A model generated the notes under the pieces. The model ran no database searches. It was not told where the DNA came from and saw only the letters and a program-made list of their open reading frames with translations. From positions 1 to 22,504 of the forward strand of contig SFUB01000013.1 in NCBI GenBank assembly GCA_004561785.1: 22,504 nt of DNA, written 5' to 3'. The number at the start of each line of letters is the position of its first letter. Within the stretch, counting starts at the first letter, position 1. A program made the translations under genes and the position numbers. Of this stretch, positions 14,597-22,499 are shown piece by piece. Origin of the DNA: a bacterium (GTDB lineage Bacteria > Bacillota_I > Bacilli_A > RFN20 > CAG-826).

Positions 14597-16720
14597 ATGA
14601 AACTAGTCATCGTTGAATCCCCCAAGAAATCCGTAACCATCGGCGAGGTCCTCGGGCCCGACTACAAGGTCGTCGGCTGCGAAGGGCACATCCGCGATCT
14701 TTCCACCCACGGGAAAGGCGGGCTTGGCATCGAAATCGAAAATGGCTTCAAGCCCAGTTGGGAAATACCCGCGAAGAAGAAAGCCATCGTGTCGAAATTG
14801 GTAGCAGAGGCCAAAAAAGCGGACGAAGTCATCCTTGCGACCGACCCCGACCGCGAAGGGGAAGCCATTTCCTGGCACCTTGCCAGCGTTTTGAAACTGC
14901 CTATTTCGACCACGAAGAGGGTCCGCTTCCACGAAATCACCAAAGACGTCATCCCGGAGGCCTTTGCAAGTCCCAGCACGATTGACATGAATTTGGTCGA
15001 GGCTCAGGAAACCCGCCGTTTGGAAGACCGCATCATCGGTTTCCAAGTCAGCTCCTTGCTGCAGAGGAAAATCGGCCTGCAAAGCGCCGGACGCGTCCAA
15101 AGCGCCACCCTCCGCATGATCGTCGACCGTCAAGCCGAAATCGAAGCCTTCGTCCCCGAGGAATATTGGGTCATCGATGTCCAAATCGATATCGGCGGAG
15201 CTTCCTACAAGGCCACGTTGACGGAGATCGATGGCGAAAAAGCGAAGATCGCCTCCAAAGAGGAGGCTGAGGCCATTTTGGCTAGGATCCCCAAGGAACT
15301 CTTGGTCGCCTCGGTCAAGAAAGAGGCGAAAAAGATCAATCCGCCTTTGCCGTTCACCACTTCTTCGATGCAACAGGCAGCCTTCAACAAGTACCGTTTT
15401 TCGAACTCCAAAACCCAGTCCGTCGCCCAAAAACTCTATGAGGGGGAGGAAATCAATGGCGAGCACGTCGGTTTGATCACCTACATGCGTACCGATTCCT
15501 CTCGTATCTCGCCGGCTTTCTATAACCGCCACGCAGTCCCCTTCATCGAGGAAACCTGGGGCAAGGAATACGTCGGTTCGCTCCGCCAACCCAAAAACAA
15601 GGCCGGCGTTCAGGACGCCCACGAAGCCATCCGTCCGACCGGAACCCATAGGACCCCGGAGGCCATGGGCAAGTTCCTGTCTTCAGACGAAGCTAAACTC
15701 TACCGCCTGATCTATTGCCGCGCCTTGGCCTCTTTGATGGCCCCGAAGCGGATCGAGACCACCTCGGTCGCCCTGCAGGGGAATGGATTGACCTTCTCAC
15801 TCTCTGGGACCAAGACCCTTTTCAAAGGTTACGAGGCCGTCTATCAAGAATTCGACGACGAAGAAATTTCCTCTCTTCCGGATATCCAAGAAGGTGCTTG
15901 CTTCGCCGTGTCCGGAGTGAACCCTCAGCAAAAGTTCACTAAGCCCGAGCCCCCCTACAATGAAGCCTCCATCGTCAAAGAGATGTTCGATAGGGGCATT
16001 GGGCGTCCGTCCACCTACGCGACCACGATCGAAACGATCATCAAAAGGAAATACGTCACGGCGACCCGCGGGGTATTGACCCCGACGGAAGAGGGCAAGA
16101 AAGCCGTCTCCACCCTCCAACAGTATTTCCCCGACATCGTCTCCATCGATTACACCGCGAGCATGGAAAGCGAACTCGATGAGGTCGAAAAAGGCCAGAA
16201 GACCTTCCTCCAGGCCATGAACGATTTCTACGTGCCCTTCGAGAAGAACTTCCAAGACGCCAAAGCGAAGATGCAGAAAGAGCCGGATGAACCAACGGGC
16301 GAGCTTTGCCCCGAATGCGGCCATCCGTTGGTGGTGAAACACTCCCGCAAGGGTTCTACTTTCATCGGTTGCTCCAATTACCCCGCTTGCCACTACATCA
16401 AGCGCGAAGAGAAAGAGCCGGACGTCCCCGTGGGCGAGAACTGCCCCGAATGTGGGAAGCCCCTAGTCTATAAAACCAACAAAAAAGGCGAGAAGTTCAT
16501 CGGTTGCTCTGGTTTCCCTTCTTGCCGTTACACTCGTTCCGTGGATGGGAAAGTGACCGTCAAGAAAGTCTACACCGAAGCCGATTACGTCAAACCCTGT
16601 CCCAAGTGCAAGACCGGGCATTTAGTGATCAAGCAAGGCAAAAAGAAGCCGTTCTTGGCTTGCACCAACTTCCCGAAGTGCCATTACCACGAATGGATTG
16701 ACGAGAAAAAGGAAAAATGA
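14597..16720 (+). CDS. topA: DNA topoisomerase I (type IA)
   Basis: Topoisomerase I relaxes negative supercoils by single-strand passage. The 707-residue protein starts MKLVIVESPKK, the first Toprim motif (E7), with the second Toprim motif ATDPDREGEAISWH (D83, D85). It has the conserved RLEDRIIGFQVSSLL and SAGRVQSATLR, and the active-site Tyr in LITYMRTDSSRIS (Y296). GRPSTYATTIETIIKR follows. The C-terminus has three topoisomerase zinc ribbons, each CPxC...C...C, starting near residues 572, 616 and 673. The ATG at 14597 lies just after the -10 box without a Shine-Dalgarno. The last four bases overlap trmFO (ATGA). Confidence 0.98.
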   Translation: MKLVIVESPKKSVTIGEVLGPDYKVVGCEGHIRDLSTHGKGGLGIEIENGFKPSWEIPAKKKAIVSKLVAEAKKADEVILATDPDREGEAISWHLASVLKLPISTTKRVRFHEITKDVIPEAFASPSTIDMNLVEAQETRRLEDRIIGFQVSSLLQRKIGLQSAGRVQSATLRMIVDRQAEIEAFVPEEYWVIDVQIDIGGASYKATLTEIDGEKAKIASKEEAEAILARIPKELLVASVKKEAKKINPPLPFTTSSMQQAAFNKYRFSNSKTQSVAQKLYEGEEINGEHVGLITYMRTDSSRISPAFYNRHAVPFIEETWGKEYVGSLRQPKNKAGVQDAHEAIRPTGTHRTPEAMGKFLSSDEAKLYRLIYCRALASLMAPKRIETTSVALQGNGLTFSLSGTKTLFKGYEAVYQEFDDEEISSLPDIQEGACFAVSGVNPQQKFTKPEPPYNEASIVKEMFDRGIGRPSTYATTIETIIKRKYVTATRGVLTPTEEGKKAVSTLQQYFPDIVSIDYTASMESELDEVEKGQKTFLQAMNDFYVPFEKNFQDAKAKMQKEPDEPTGELCPECGHPLVVKHSRKGSTFIGCSNYPACHYIKREEKEPDVPVGENCPECGKPLVYKTNKKGEKFIGCSGFPSCRYTRSVDGKVTVKKVYTEADYVKPCPKCKTGHLVIKQGKKKPFLACTNFPKCHYHEWIDEKKEK

Positions 16721-18006
16721 GTTCCCGGAAAGTCAGCGTCATCGGAGGGGGCCTCGCTGGAAGTGAGGCCGCCTTTTACTTGCTCAAAAAGGGATATGAG
16801 GTCGTCCTCTACGAACGTCGCCCCCTCGTGGACGATCAGGCCCACGAGACCGATCTCTTCGGGGAACTCGTTTGCTCCAACTCTTTGAAGTCCTCCCGCT
16901 TGGATAATGCCTGCGGCCTTCTGAAGGAAGAAATGCGGAAAATGGGCTCTTTGCTCATGGAATGCGCGGAGGAATGCTCCGTTCCCGCGGGTAACGCCTT
17001 AAGCGTGGACCGGGTTCTCTTCGCTCAAAAAATCACTAACGCCCTTCTTACTTTCCCCAATCTCACCGTAAAACGCGAAGAGGTTTCGGAAATCCCAGAA
17101 GGCGACGTCATCCTCGCGACCGGCCCTTTGACGAATGGTCCCCTATTGGAACAACTGGCATCTTTGGCGGGGCAAAAGAACCTTTCCTTCTTTGACGCCA
17201 GCGCCCCGATCGTCAAGAAAGACAGCATCGATTTTTCGAAAGCCTATTTCAAGTCGCGCTATGAGCAGGACGATTCCTCTTACCTCAATTGCGCCTTCAG
17301 CAAAGACGAATATAAGGCGTTCGTCTATGAATTGGTCCATGCGGAGAAAGCCCTGCTTCATGAATTCGACACCCATTATTTCGAAGGCTGTTTGCCGATT
17401 GAGGTCATCGCCTCCAGAGGAGAGGAAACTCTTCGCCATGGGCCTTTGAAACCCTTCGGGCTTTGGGATGAGAATCATCCCCATCCCTACGCCGTTTGCC
17501 AACTGAGGCAAGACACTAAGCTAGGCGATTGCTATAACCTCGTGGGATTCCAGACGAATCTTACGTATCCGGAGCAAAGAAGGGTCTTTTCCATGATCCC
17601 GGGTTTGGAGCACGCCGAATTCATCCGCTACGGGTTGATGCATCGAAACTCTTATCTGAACGCCCCGCTTTGCCTGAATCCGGATCTGTCTTTGAAGTCC
17701 AAGCCATCTTGCTATATCGCTGGCCAGCTTTCGGGCGTGGAAGGTTACGTCGAAAGCGCCGTGACCGGCATCATCGCTGCTGCGAACATGGCTAGAAAAC
17801 TAGAAGGAAAAGAATACCTTCCGGTCCCAGAAAACTGCGTCACCGGCGCTTTGCTTTCCTATCTCCAAGGGGCCTCGGGCAAGTATTTCGCCCCGATGAA
17901 CGCGAATTGGGCTTTGTTGCCCCATTCCGACAAGCACAATCGGGAACCCTCCATACAGAATGCCCTTTTCGCGATAGAATTCTATTGGAACAAAGCCAAT
18001 GAATAA
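16717..18006 (+). CDS. trmFO: Methylenetetrahydrofolate-tRNA-(uracil-5-)-methyltransferase TrmFO
   Basis: TrmFO makes 5-methyluridine at position 54 of tRNA using methylenetetrahydrofolate and FAD, the route used by most Bacillota. The 429 residues match the family. The FAD-binding motif IGGGLAGSEAA is at 9-19. Two cysteines implicated in catalysis in Bacillus are present, in LVCSNSLKSS (C53) and FEGCLPIEVIASRG (C225). Also conserved are LRQDTKLGDCYNLVGFQT, YIAGQLSGVEGYVESAVTG, and PMNANWALLP near the end. The start overlaps topA by 4 nt and the end overlaps xerC by 8 nt, so the three genes are one unit, as in Bacillus. Confidence 0.97.
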   Translation: MSSRKVSVIGGGLAGSEAAFYLLKKGYEVVLYERRPLVDDQAHETDLFGELVCSNSLKSSRLDNACGLLKEEMRKMGSLLMECAEECSVPAGNALSVDRVLFAQKITNALLTFPNLTVKREEVSEIPEGDVILATGPLTNGPLLEQLASLAGQKNLSFFDASAPIVKKDSIDFSKAYFKSRYEQDDSSYLNCAFSKDEYKAFVYELVHAEKALLHEFDTHYFEGCLPIEVIASRGEETLRHGPLKPFGLWDENHPHPYAVCQLRQDTKLGDCYNLVGFQTNLTYPEQRRVFSMIPGLEHAEFIRYGLMHRNSYLNAPLCLNPDLSLKSKPSCYIAGQLSGVEGYVESAVTGIIAAANMARKLEGKEYLPVPENCVTGALLSYLQGASGKYFAPMNANWALLPHSDKHNREPSIQNALFAIEFYWNKANE

Positions 18007-18925
18007 GCCCGAAAAGGAATATCTCGATTTCTTGAAGTATCAGCGGAATTACACGCCCAGGACTTTGGAGAATTATCAAAGGGACATCGATAAGTTCCAA
18101 GCCTTCCTCGACCGCGAGGATATCCTTTTCGACGCGGTGAAGCCCTTGGACATCGATAATTTCCTTGCGGATGAGATCTTGAAGAACGGGATTTCGCACC
18201 GTTCTTGCCAGCGGAGGCTTTCAGCCCTGCGCGGCTATTACGCATTTTTGAAAAAACGAGGATACGTCGAGACGAATCCTTTCGCCGGAGTTTCCTCCCC
18301 AAAAGCCGAAATCAAATACCCGGCCGTGCTCTATTTGCAGCAGGTGGAACGACTCTTCTCCGCGAACGCGAAGCGGGAAGATCCTCTCTGGGTTCGCGAC
18401 CAGGCGATTTTGGAGCTCCTTTATTCCTCGGGATTGCGCGCCTCGGAACTCGTCGGGCTAGGGCATCGCCAAATCGATTTCCGCGTCCGTTCCATCCGGG
18501 TGAAAGGCAAAGGAAACAAAACCCGTTTGGTACCATTTTCCAAATCGGCCGAAGAGGCCATGAAACGTTACTACGGCGAGCTGCGTCCCTTGCTGCTAGC
18601 GAAAAACAAAGACGCTTTAAAATCCGACAAGTTTTTCCTCAACGATCACGGCCGGGGTTTGACGGTCCGGGGGCTTGAATACATCTTGCGCGCCGTGGAA
18701 GAGAAAACCGGGATCTATTTGGGCCTGCATCCCCATGAATTCCGTCATACCTTTGCCACCCATTTGCTGGAAAACGGGGCGGATTTGCGCTTGATTCAAG
18801 AACTTTTGGGCCATGAGACGATCGATACGACTCAGGTTTATACCCATGTCAGCAAGGAAAAGATGAAAGCCCAATACGATTCCTTCTTCCCATCAAGGGA
18901 AGGGAAACTGCCCGGAGACAAATAA
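17999..18925 (+). CDS. xerC: Tyrosine recombinase XerC/CodV
   Basis: XerC-type recombinases resolve chromosome dimers at dif with a partner such as XerD. The 308-residue protein has the N-terminal core-binding SAM-like domain (1-100) and a complete catalytic set: R147 in SGLRASEL, K171 in KGKGNKTRLVP, H246 and R249 in HPHEFRHTFATH, H272 in LLGHETIDTTQ, and the nucleophile Y281 in VYTHVS. Its place after trmFO is the xerC/codV position of Bacillus rather than that of phage integrases. In Bacillus hslVU and codY follow; here the rpsB leader follows directly. Confidence 0.94.
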   Translation: MNKPEKEYLDFLKYQRNYTPRTLENYQRDIDKFQAFLDREDILFDAVKPLDIDNFLADEILKNGISHRSCQRRLSALRGYYAFLKKRGYVETNPFAGVSSPKAEIKYPAVLYLQQVERLFSANAKREDPLWVRDQAILELLYSSGLRASELVGLGHRQIDFRVRSIRVKGKGNKTRLVPFSKSAEEAMKRYYGELRPLLLAKNKDALKSDKFFLNDHGRGLTVRGLEYILRAVEEKTGIYLGLHPHEFRHTFATHLLENGADLRLIQELLGHETIDTTQVYTHVSKEKMKAQYDSFFPSREGKLPGDK

Positions 18926-18973
18926 GAGGTTTGACTCGTACGTAGCAATTCGGTCTTTTTATCGGCGAAGCGA

Positions 18974-18987
18974 AAGAGTATACTCTT
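18974..18987 (+). promoter_or_regulatory. rpsB -10 box within 14-bp palindrome
   Basis: AAGAGTATACTCTT is a perfect 14-bp palindrome containing the hexamer TATACT (18979-18984). No clear -35 lies at the right distance; a T run occupies it. A start near 18991 would give a leader of about 140 nt. The symmetry could be an operator or coincidence. Confidence 0.45.
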
Positions 18988-18990
18988 CGA

Positions 18991-19132
18991 GGCTTTCTCC
19001 CAAAGGGAGGAAGTTAATACGCACCCCGTGGATTCAGCGCCGTGTTCCTATCGGGCCGAAGCAGGCTTAAAAAGCGATCAGGTGGTCAGCTGTTCGAAGC
19101 GAGGGAGGCATAAACAAATGGAGGTCACCAAA
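18991..19132 (+). promoter_or_regulatory. Long structured 5' leader of rpsB-tsf
   Basis: Downstream of the candidate -10 box lies a 9-bp hairpin, CTTTCTCCC, loop AAA, GGGAGGAAG (18993-19013, one G-U pair), near the predicted 5' end. About 100 nt of further non-coding sequence follows. The hairpin's right arm contains a GGGAGG that has no start codon at a suitable distance. A long leader before rpsB suits autoregulation by S2, as known in other bacteria, but homology cannot be judged by eye. The 18926-18973 segment upstream has a weak hairpin before TTTTT, but no convincing terminator for xerC. Confidence 0.45.
19103..19125 (+). promoter_or_regulatory. Two in-frame ribosome binding sites for rpsB
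   Basis: GGGAGG (19103-19108) is spaced 9 nt from an ATG at 19118. GGAGGT (19120-19125), which includes the last base of that ATG, is spaced 7 nt from an ATG at 19133. Both starts are in the rpsB frame, five codons apart. The second is chosen for rpsB; the first remains possible. Confidence 0.6.
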
Positions 19133-20146
19133 ATGAGTGACGAAACGAAAGTCGAGGCCGTCGAAGAAGCGGCCCCCGCAGCGGAAGCTGCACCGGTCGA
19201 ACCGACCATGGCGGACATCGTCCGCGATCCGAACGCCCCCATCCTCACGATGAAGAAGGCGCTCGAAGCCGGCGCCCACTTCGGCCATCAGACCCGTCGT
19301 TGGAACCCCAAGATGAGCAAATTCATCTATGGCGCTCGCAACGGCATCTACATCATCGATCTTGCCAAGACTGTTTCCCGCAGCGTCGCTGCCTACAACT
19401 CTCTTAAATCCATCGTCGAAGCCGGTGGCCGCGTTCTCTTCGTCGGCACCAAGACCCAGGCTCAGCAAATCGTCATCGACGAAGCTGTCCGTTCCGGCTC
19501 CTTCTACATCACCAATCGCTGGCTCGGCGGAACCCTCACCAACTTCCGCACCATCCAGGGCCGCACCAAGAGGCTCCGCGAATTGGAAGCCGCTTCCGAA
19601 GATGGCTCTTGGGACAAGCTTCCCAAGAAGGAAGTTGCCCTTCTCAGGAAGGAGCTCGCCAAGCTTCAGAAGAACCTCGAAGGCGTCAAAGAAATGCGCC
19701 GTCTCCCCAACGCGATCGTCCTCGTTGACCCGACCGTTGAGCACAACGCCGTTCTTGAAGCCCGCAAACTCAACATCCCCGTGTTCGCCATCTGCGACAC
19801 TTCCGATGATCCCGATGCGGTCGACTTCCCCATCCCGTCCAACAACGATGCGACCTCTGCCATCAAACTCTTGATCGGCGTTCTCGCTGATGCCGTCGTC
19901 GAGGCCCGCGGCGGCTTGACCGAAGTCGCTTACGTCAAAGACGAAGGCGAAGAAGCGACCATGGCCGATGCCATTAAAGTCGCCGATATCGCCGCTGAAC
20001 AGCATCGCGCCGCCGTCCGCGCCGCCCGCAAGGCCCGCGAAGAGCGCTATGCCAAGATCCAGGCTGAGCGTGCCGCTCGCTTCGCCGCCCGCAAGGCCGA
20101 AGCCGCCAAGGCCGCCGCTCCCGCCGCTGTGGAGGAAAAGAAATAA
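19133..20146 (+). CDS. rpsB: 30S ribosomal protein S2
   Basis: S2 binds late to the 30S subunit on the solvent side. The core starts at MKKALEAGAHFGHQTRRWNP (residues 40-59) and continues with SKFIYGARNGIYIIDLAKT, FVGTKTQAQQIV, RWLGGTLTNFRTIQ, LPNAIVLVDP and PVFAICDTSDDPDAVDFPIP. The protein is 337 residues, well above the common 230-260, because of an Ala/Glu-rich N-terminal extension (1-39) and an Ala/Arg/Lys-rich C-terminal extension (from about 270, with AARKAREERYAKIQAERAA). An alternative start at 19118 adds five residues. Codon use is strongly C-ending, as expected for high expression. The stop overlaps the tsf start (TAATG). Confidence 0.95.
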   Translation: MSDETKVEAVEEAAPAAEAAPVEPTMADIVRDPNAPILTMKKALEAGAHFGHQTRRWNPKMSKFIYGARNGIYIIDLAKTVSRSVAAYNSLKSIVEAGGRVLFVGTKTQAQQIVIDEAVRSGSFYITNRWLGGTLTNFRTIQGRTKRLRELEAASEDGSWDKLPKKEVALLRKELAKLQKNLEGVKEMRRLPNAIVLVDPTVEHNAVLEARKLNIPVFAICDTSDDPDAVDFPIPSNNDATSAIKLLIGVLADAVVEARGGLTEVAYVKDEGEEATMADAIKVADIAAEQHRAAVRAARKAREERYAKIQAERAARFAARKAEAAKAAAPAAVEEKK

Positions 20147-20982
20147 TGGCTGTCACCATCCAATCGATCAAAGCTCTTCAAGAGCGTACCGGCGCTGGCA
20201 TCATGGACTGCAAGAAGGCCCTGATCGAAGCCAACGGCGATGAGGAAAAAGCCATCGACATCCTTCGCGAGAAGGGTATCGCCAAAGCCGCCGCCAAAGC
20301 CGGCAGGACCGCCGCGGAGGGCGTTGCCTCCATCGGCCTGTCCGCTGACAAGAAGACTGCGGTCATCGTTGAGATCAACTGCGAGACGGACTTTGTCTCT
20401 GGCTCCCCGAAATTCCATGAGATCGTCGATTCGATCGTGAACCGCTGCCTTGAGAAGCAGCCCGCCACCCTCGAAGAAGCCGTGAAGGCCACTGAAGACA
20501 TCTTCACCGATGCCGTTGTCGCCATGCGTGAGAACTTCGTCTTCCGCCGCTACCTGATCCTCAAGGCAGAAGGCGAGGAATCCTTCGGCAAATACATTCA
20601 CGCCGGCGGAAAGATCGCCTGCCTCGTAGAACTCAACAAGGACATGGGCGAGGAGATCAGCAAAGGCCTCGCCATGACCGTTGCTTCCTCCGCTCCGGAA
20701 TTCCTCACCATCGAGGACGTCCCCGCCGATGCGAAGGAGAGGGAACTCGCCATCGCTCAGAAGGAAGTCGCGGAAGATCCCAAACTCGCTTCGAAACCCG
20801 ATCAGGTCAAAGCCACCATCGCCGAGCGTAAGGTCGCTTCCCGCCTTGGCGATGCCTGCCTTGGCAGCAAAGCCTATGCTCTCGATATGAGCGGCAAGCT
20901 CAGCGTCGATCAGCTTTGCAAAGAAAAAGGCTTCCAGGTTCTTCGCTTCGTCCGTTACGAAGTCGGCCAACTCTCTAAGTAA
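20146..20982 (+). CDS. tsf: Elongation factor Ts
   Basis: EF-Ts exchanges GDP for GTP on EF-Tu. The 278-residue length is normal. The N-terminal UBA-like domain and signature RTGAGIMDCKKAL (15-27) are followed by EEKAIDILREKGIAKAA and the second signature EINCETDFVSG; the TDFV part contacts EF-Tu. The core ends with YEVGQLSK. Translation is coupled to rpsB by a one-base overlap, with GGAGG in the 3' end of rpsB as ribosome binding site. A strong terminator follows, so rpsB-tsf is one unit. Confidence 0.98.
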   Translation: MAVTIQSIKALQERTGAGIMDCKKALIEANGDEEKAIDILREKGIAKAAAKAGRTAAEGVASIGLSADKKTAVIVEINCETDFVSGSPKFHEIVDSIVNRCLEKQPATLEEAVKATEDIFTDAVVAMRENFVFRRYLILKAEGEESFGKYIHAGGKIACLVELNKDMGEEISKGLAMTVASSAPEFLTIEDVPADAKERELAIAQKEVAEDPKLASKPDQVKATIAERKVASRLGDACLGSKAYALDMSGKLSVDQLCKEKGFQVLRFVRYEVGQLSK

Positions 20983-20998
20983 GCTCTTCAAGAACTTC

Positions 20999-21020
20999 GC
21001 CCCCTGAAAAGGGGGCTTTT
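20999..21020 (+). terminator. Rho-independent terminator after tsf
   Basis: GCCCCCT, loop GAAA, AGGGGGC followed by TTTT: a perfect 7-bp stem with a GNRA-type loop, 16 nt after the tsf stop. Confidence 0.93.
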
Positions 21021-21055
21021 CTTTGTTTTGGTGCTTTTTGCACGGCTTATTCCGT

Positions 21056-21061
21056 TATAAT
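21056..21061 (+). promoter_or_regulatory. Candidate -10 box of pyrH-frr
   Basis: Perfect TATAAT ending 10 nt before the pyrH ATG, with only a T-rich stretch at the -35 position. The predicted leader is 4 nt or less. AGGCAGG lies between box and start but would be mostly upstream of the transcription start, so it is unlikely to act as a ribosome binding site. Confidence 0.6.
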
Positions 21062-21070
21062 AGGCAGGCT

Positions 21071-21796
21071 ATGAACCCAATTTACAAACGCATCATCATC
21101 AAGCTGTCCGGCGAGGCGCTCGCCGACAGCAAGGACGGTTCTATTTTTGACCGGGAGAAACTCGAACGGATCGCAAACGTCGTCAAGGAGATCCACGAGG
21201 CCGGCGTGGAAATCGGCATCGTCGTCGGAGCCGGAAACATCTGGCGTGGGCGGATGGCCGACAAAATCGGCATTGAGCAAGCCCAAGCGGACTACATGGG
21301 GATGCTCGGCACCATCATGAACGGGATGGCGATTCAAAACGCCTTGGAACTGAAAGGGCTCTCCACCCGCGTGATGTCTGCGATCAACGTCCCCCAATGC
21401 TGCGAGCCTTATATCCGCCGGAAGGCGATGTCCCATCTTAGCGAAGGCAGGATCGTCATCTTCGCCGGCGGAACCGGGAATCCATATTTCACCACGGACT
21501 CCTGTGCCACCCTCCGTGCCTTGGAAGTCAAAGCCGATGCCATTCTTATGGCAAAAAACGGTGTGGACGGGGTTTTCGATTCCGATCCAAGGAAGAATCC
21601 AAATGCTAAGCTGCTTGCGGATTTGACCTATCACGAAGTGGTGGAACGAAAACTCGCCGTCATGGATTTGACCGCCGTGGCGATGCTCGAAGGGAAAGAC
21701 GTCGTCGTTCGCGTCTTCAACATGGACCATCCTTCTTCTTTCCTCCAGGTTCTTTCCGGAGAAACGATTGGGACGGTTCTTCACAAAGACAGGTAA
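21071..21796 (+). CDS. pyrH: Uridylate kinase (UMP kinase)
   Basis: PyrH phosphorylates UMP to UDP in pyrimidine nucleotide synthesis. The 241-residue protein is of the amino-acid kinase fold: KLSGEALADS at the start, IVVGAGNIWRGR (G-rich loop), ADYMGMLGTIMNGMAIQ, FAGGTGNPYFTTDS (substrate loop) and NGVDGVFDSDPRKNP. The open frame runs back to 21023, but that extension crosses the -10 box and is not conserved in type. The ATG at 21071 gives the usual N-terminus. It is followed by frr after 29 nt, the standard pairing. Confidence 0.97.
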   Translation: MNPIYKRIIIKLSGEALADSKDGSIFDREKLERIANVVKEIHEAGVEIGIVVGAGNIWRGRMADKIGIEQAQADYMGMLGTIMNGMAIQNALELKGLSTRVMSAINVPQCCEPYIRRKAMSHLSEGRIVIFAGGTGNPYFTTDSCATLRALEVKADAILMAKNGVDGVFDSDPRKNPNAKLLADLTYHEVVERKLAVMDLTAVAMLEGKDVVVRVFNMDHPSSFLQVLSGETIGTVLHKDR

Positions 21797-21825
21797 AAAA
21801 CATAAATTTATAAAGGAGAAGATCT

Positions 21826-22371
21826 ATGGACCCTTATGTTTCTGAAGTCTGCGACAAAGTCGCAAAAAGCCTCGAGAGCTTCCGTGTGAACTTGACGAAG
21901 CTCCGCTCTGGAAGGGCTAATCCGGCCATGCTCAATGGTGTTCAATGCGATTACTACGGAGAGAAGATGGACATCTCTTCCCTCTCCTCCATTTCCATGC
22001 CGGAGCCTCGGCAGCTTCTTATCAAGCCTTATTCCCGCGAAGATTTGAAAGCCATCGCCGCCGGGATCGCTGCGGCTAACCTCGGGGTGAACCCTCAAGT
22101 CGAAGCCGACGCCATCCGCATCATCGTTCCTCCGATGACCGAGGAAATTCGCAAGGACACCGCCAAGAGGGCCAAAGCCCTTGGCGATGAGGCGAAAGTC
22201 GCCATCCGCAACGTTCGCCGCGACACCCTTTCGCTGCTGAAAGAGGATGACACCTATTCCGACGACCTCAAGGACAGGGTCGAAGAAGACATCCAAAAGG
22301 AAATCGATAAGGCCAATAAAGAAGTGGATTCCATTGTCACCGAAAAGACGAAGGAAATCATGACCATCTGA
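21826..22371 (+). CDS. frr: Ribosome recycling factor
   Basis: RRF splits post-termination ribosomes together with EF-G. The 181-residue length is typical. Conserved parts are LTKLRSGRANPAML (domain I helix and hinge), YYGEKMDISSLSSISMPEPR (domain II), IKPYSREDLKAIAAGIAAANLGVNP, and the basic-acidic helix RKDTAKRAKALGDEAKVAIR. The start follows AAAGGAG at 7-8 nt. It is the last gene of pyrH-frr, ended by a strong terminator; uppS and cdsA, usual next genes in Bacilli, are not visible in the remaining 133 nt. Confidence 0.97.
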   Translation: MDPYVSEVCDKVAKSLESFRVNLTKLRSGRANPAMLNGVQCDYYGEKMDISSLSSISMPEPRQLLIKPYSREDLKAIAAGIAAANLGVNPQVEADAIRIIVPPMTEEIRKDTAKRAKALGDEAKVAIRNVRRDTLSLLKEDDTYSDDLKDRVEEDIQKEIDKANKEVDSIVTEKTKEIMTI

Positions 22372-22385
22372 TTGGAAAAATTCTT

Positions 22386-22411
22386 AAGCGGGGAAGCATT
22401 CCCCGCTTTTT
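22386..22411 (+). terminator. Rho-independent terminator after frr
   Basis: AAGCGGGGAA, loop GCA, TTCCCCGCTT with five T: a perfect 10-bp stem. Because both arms are flanked by A/T it might also work on the minus strand, weakly. Confidence 0.94.
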
Positions 22412-22469
22412 CAACGCCTTTTTGCGGAGTTTTTTGATTTTTGTTCAGCTTTTTTGTGGCTTAAAAGCG

Positions 22470-22499
22470 GGACAAAAGCCAGAAAGCGCGATTTTGTCC
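22470..22499 (+). repeat. Inverted repeat at window end
   Basis: GGACAAAA and TTTTGTCC form a perfect 8-bp inverted repeat with a 14-nt loop, in a T-rich non-coding segment after the frr terminator. It may belong to the leader or operator of the next gene outside the window; no gene is visible here. Confidence 0.4.

Noticed and set aside
14603..15649. Minus-strand open frame (348 codons) opposite topA
   Set aside because: It is a shadow of the conserved topA frame caused by codon bias.
17999..18925. xerC as a phage or integrative-element integrase
   Set aside because: Its position after trmFO, overlapping start and lack of any neighbouring mobile genes or attachment repeats fit the chromosomal XerC/CodV.
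19067..20005. Minus-strand open frame opposite rpsB, and a similar one at 20047-20991 opposite tsf
   Set aside because: Both are low-complexity shadows of highly expressed genes with C-ending codons.
21023..21070. N-terminal extension of pyrH
   Set aside because: It crosses a perfect TATAAT; the conserved PyrH N-terminus begins at 21071.
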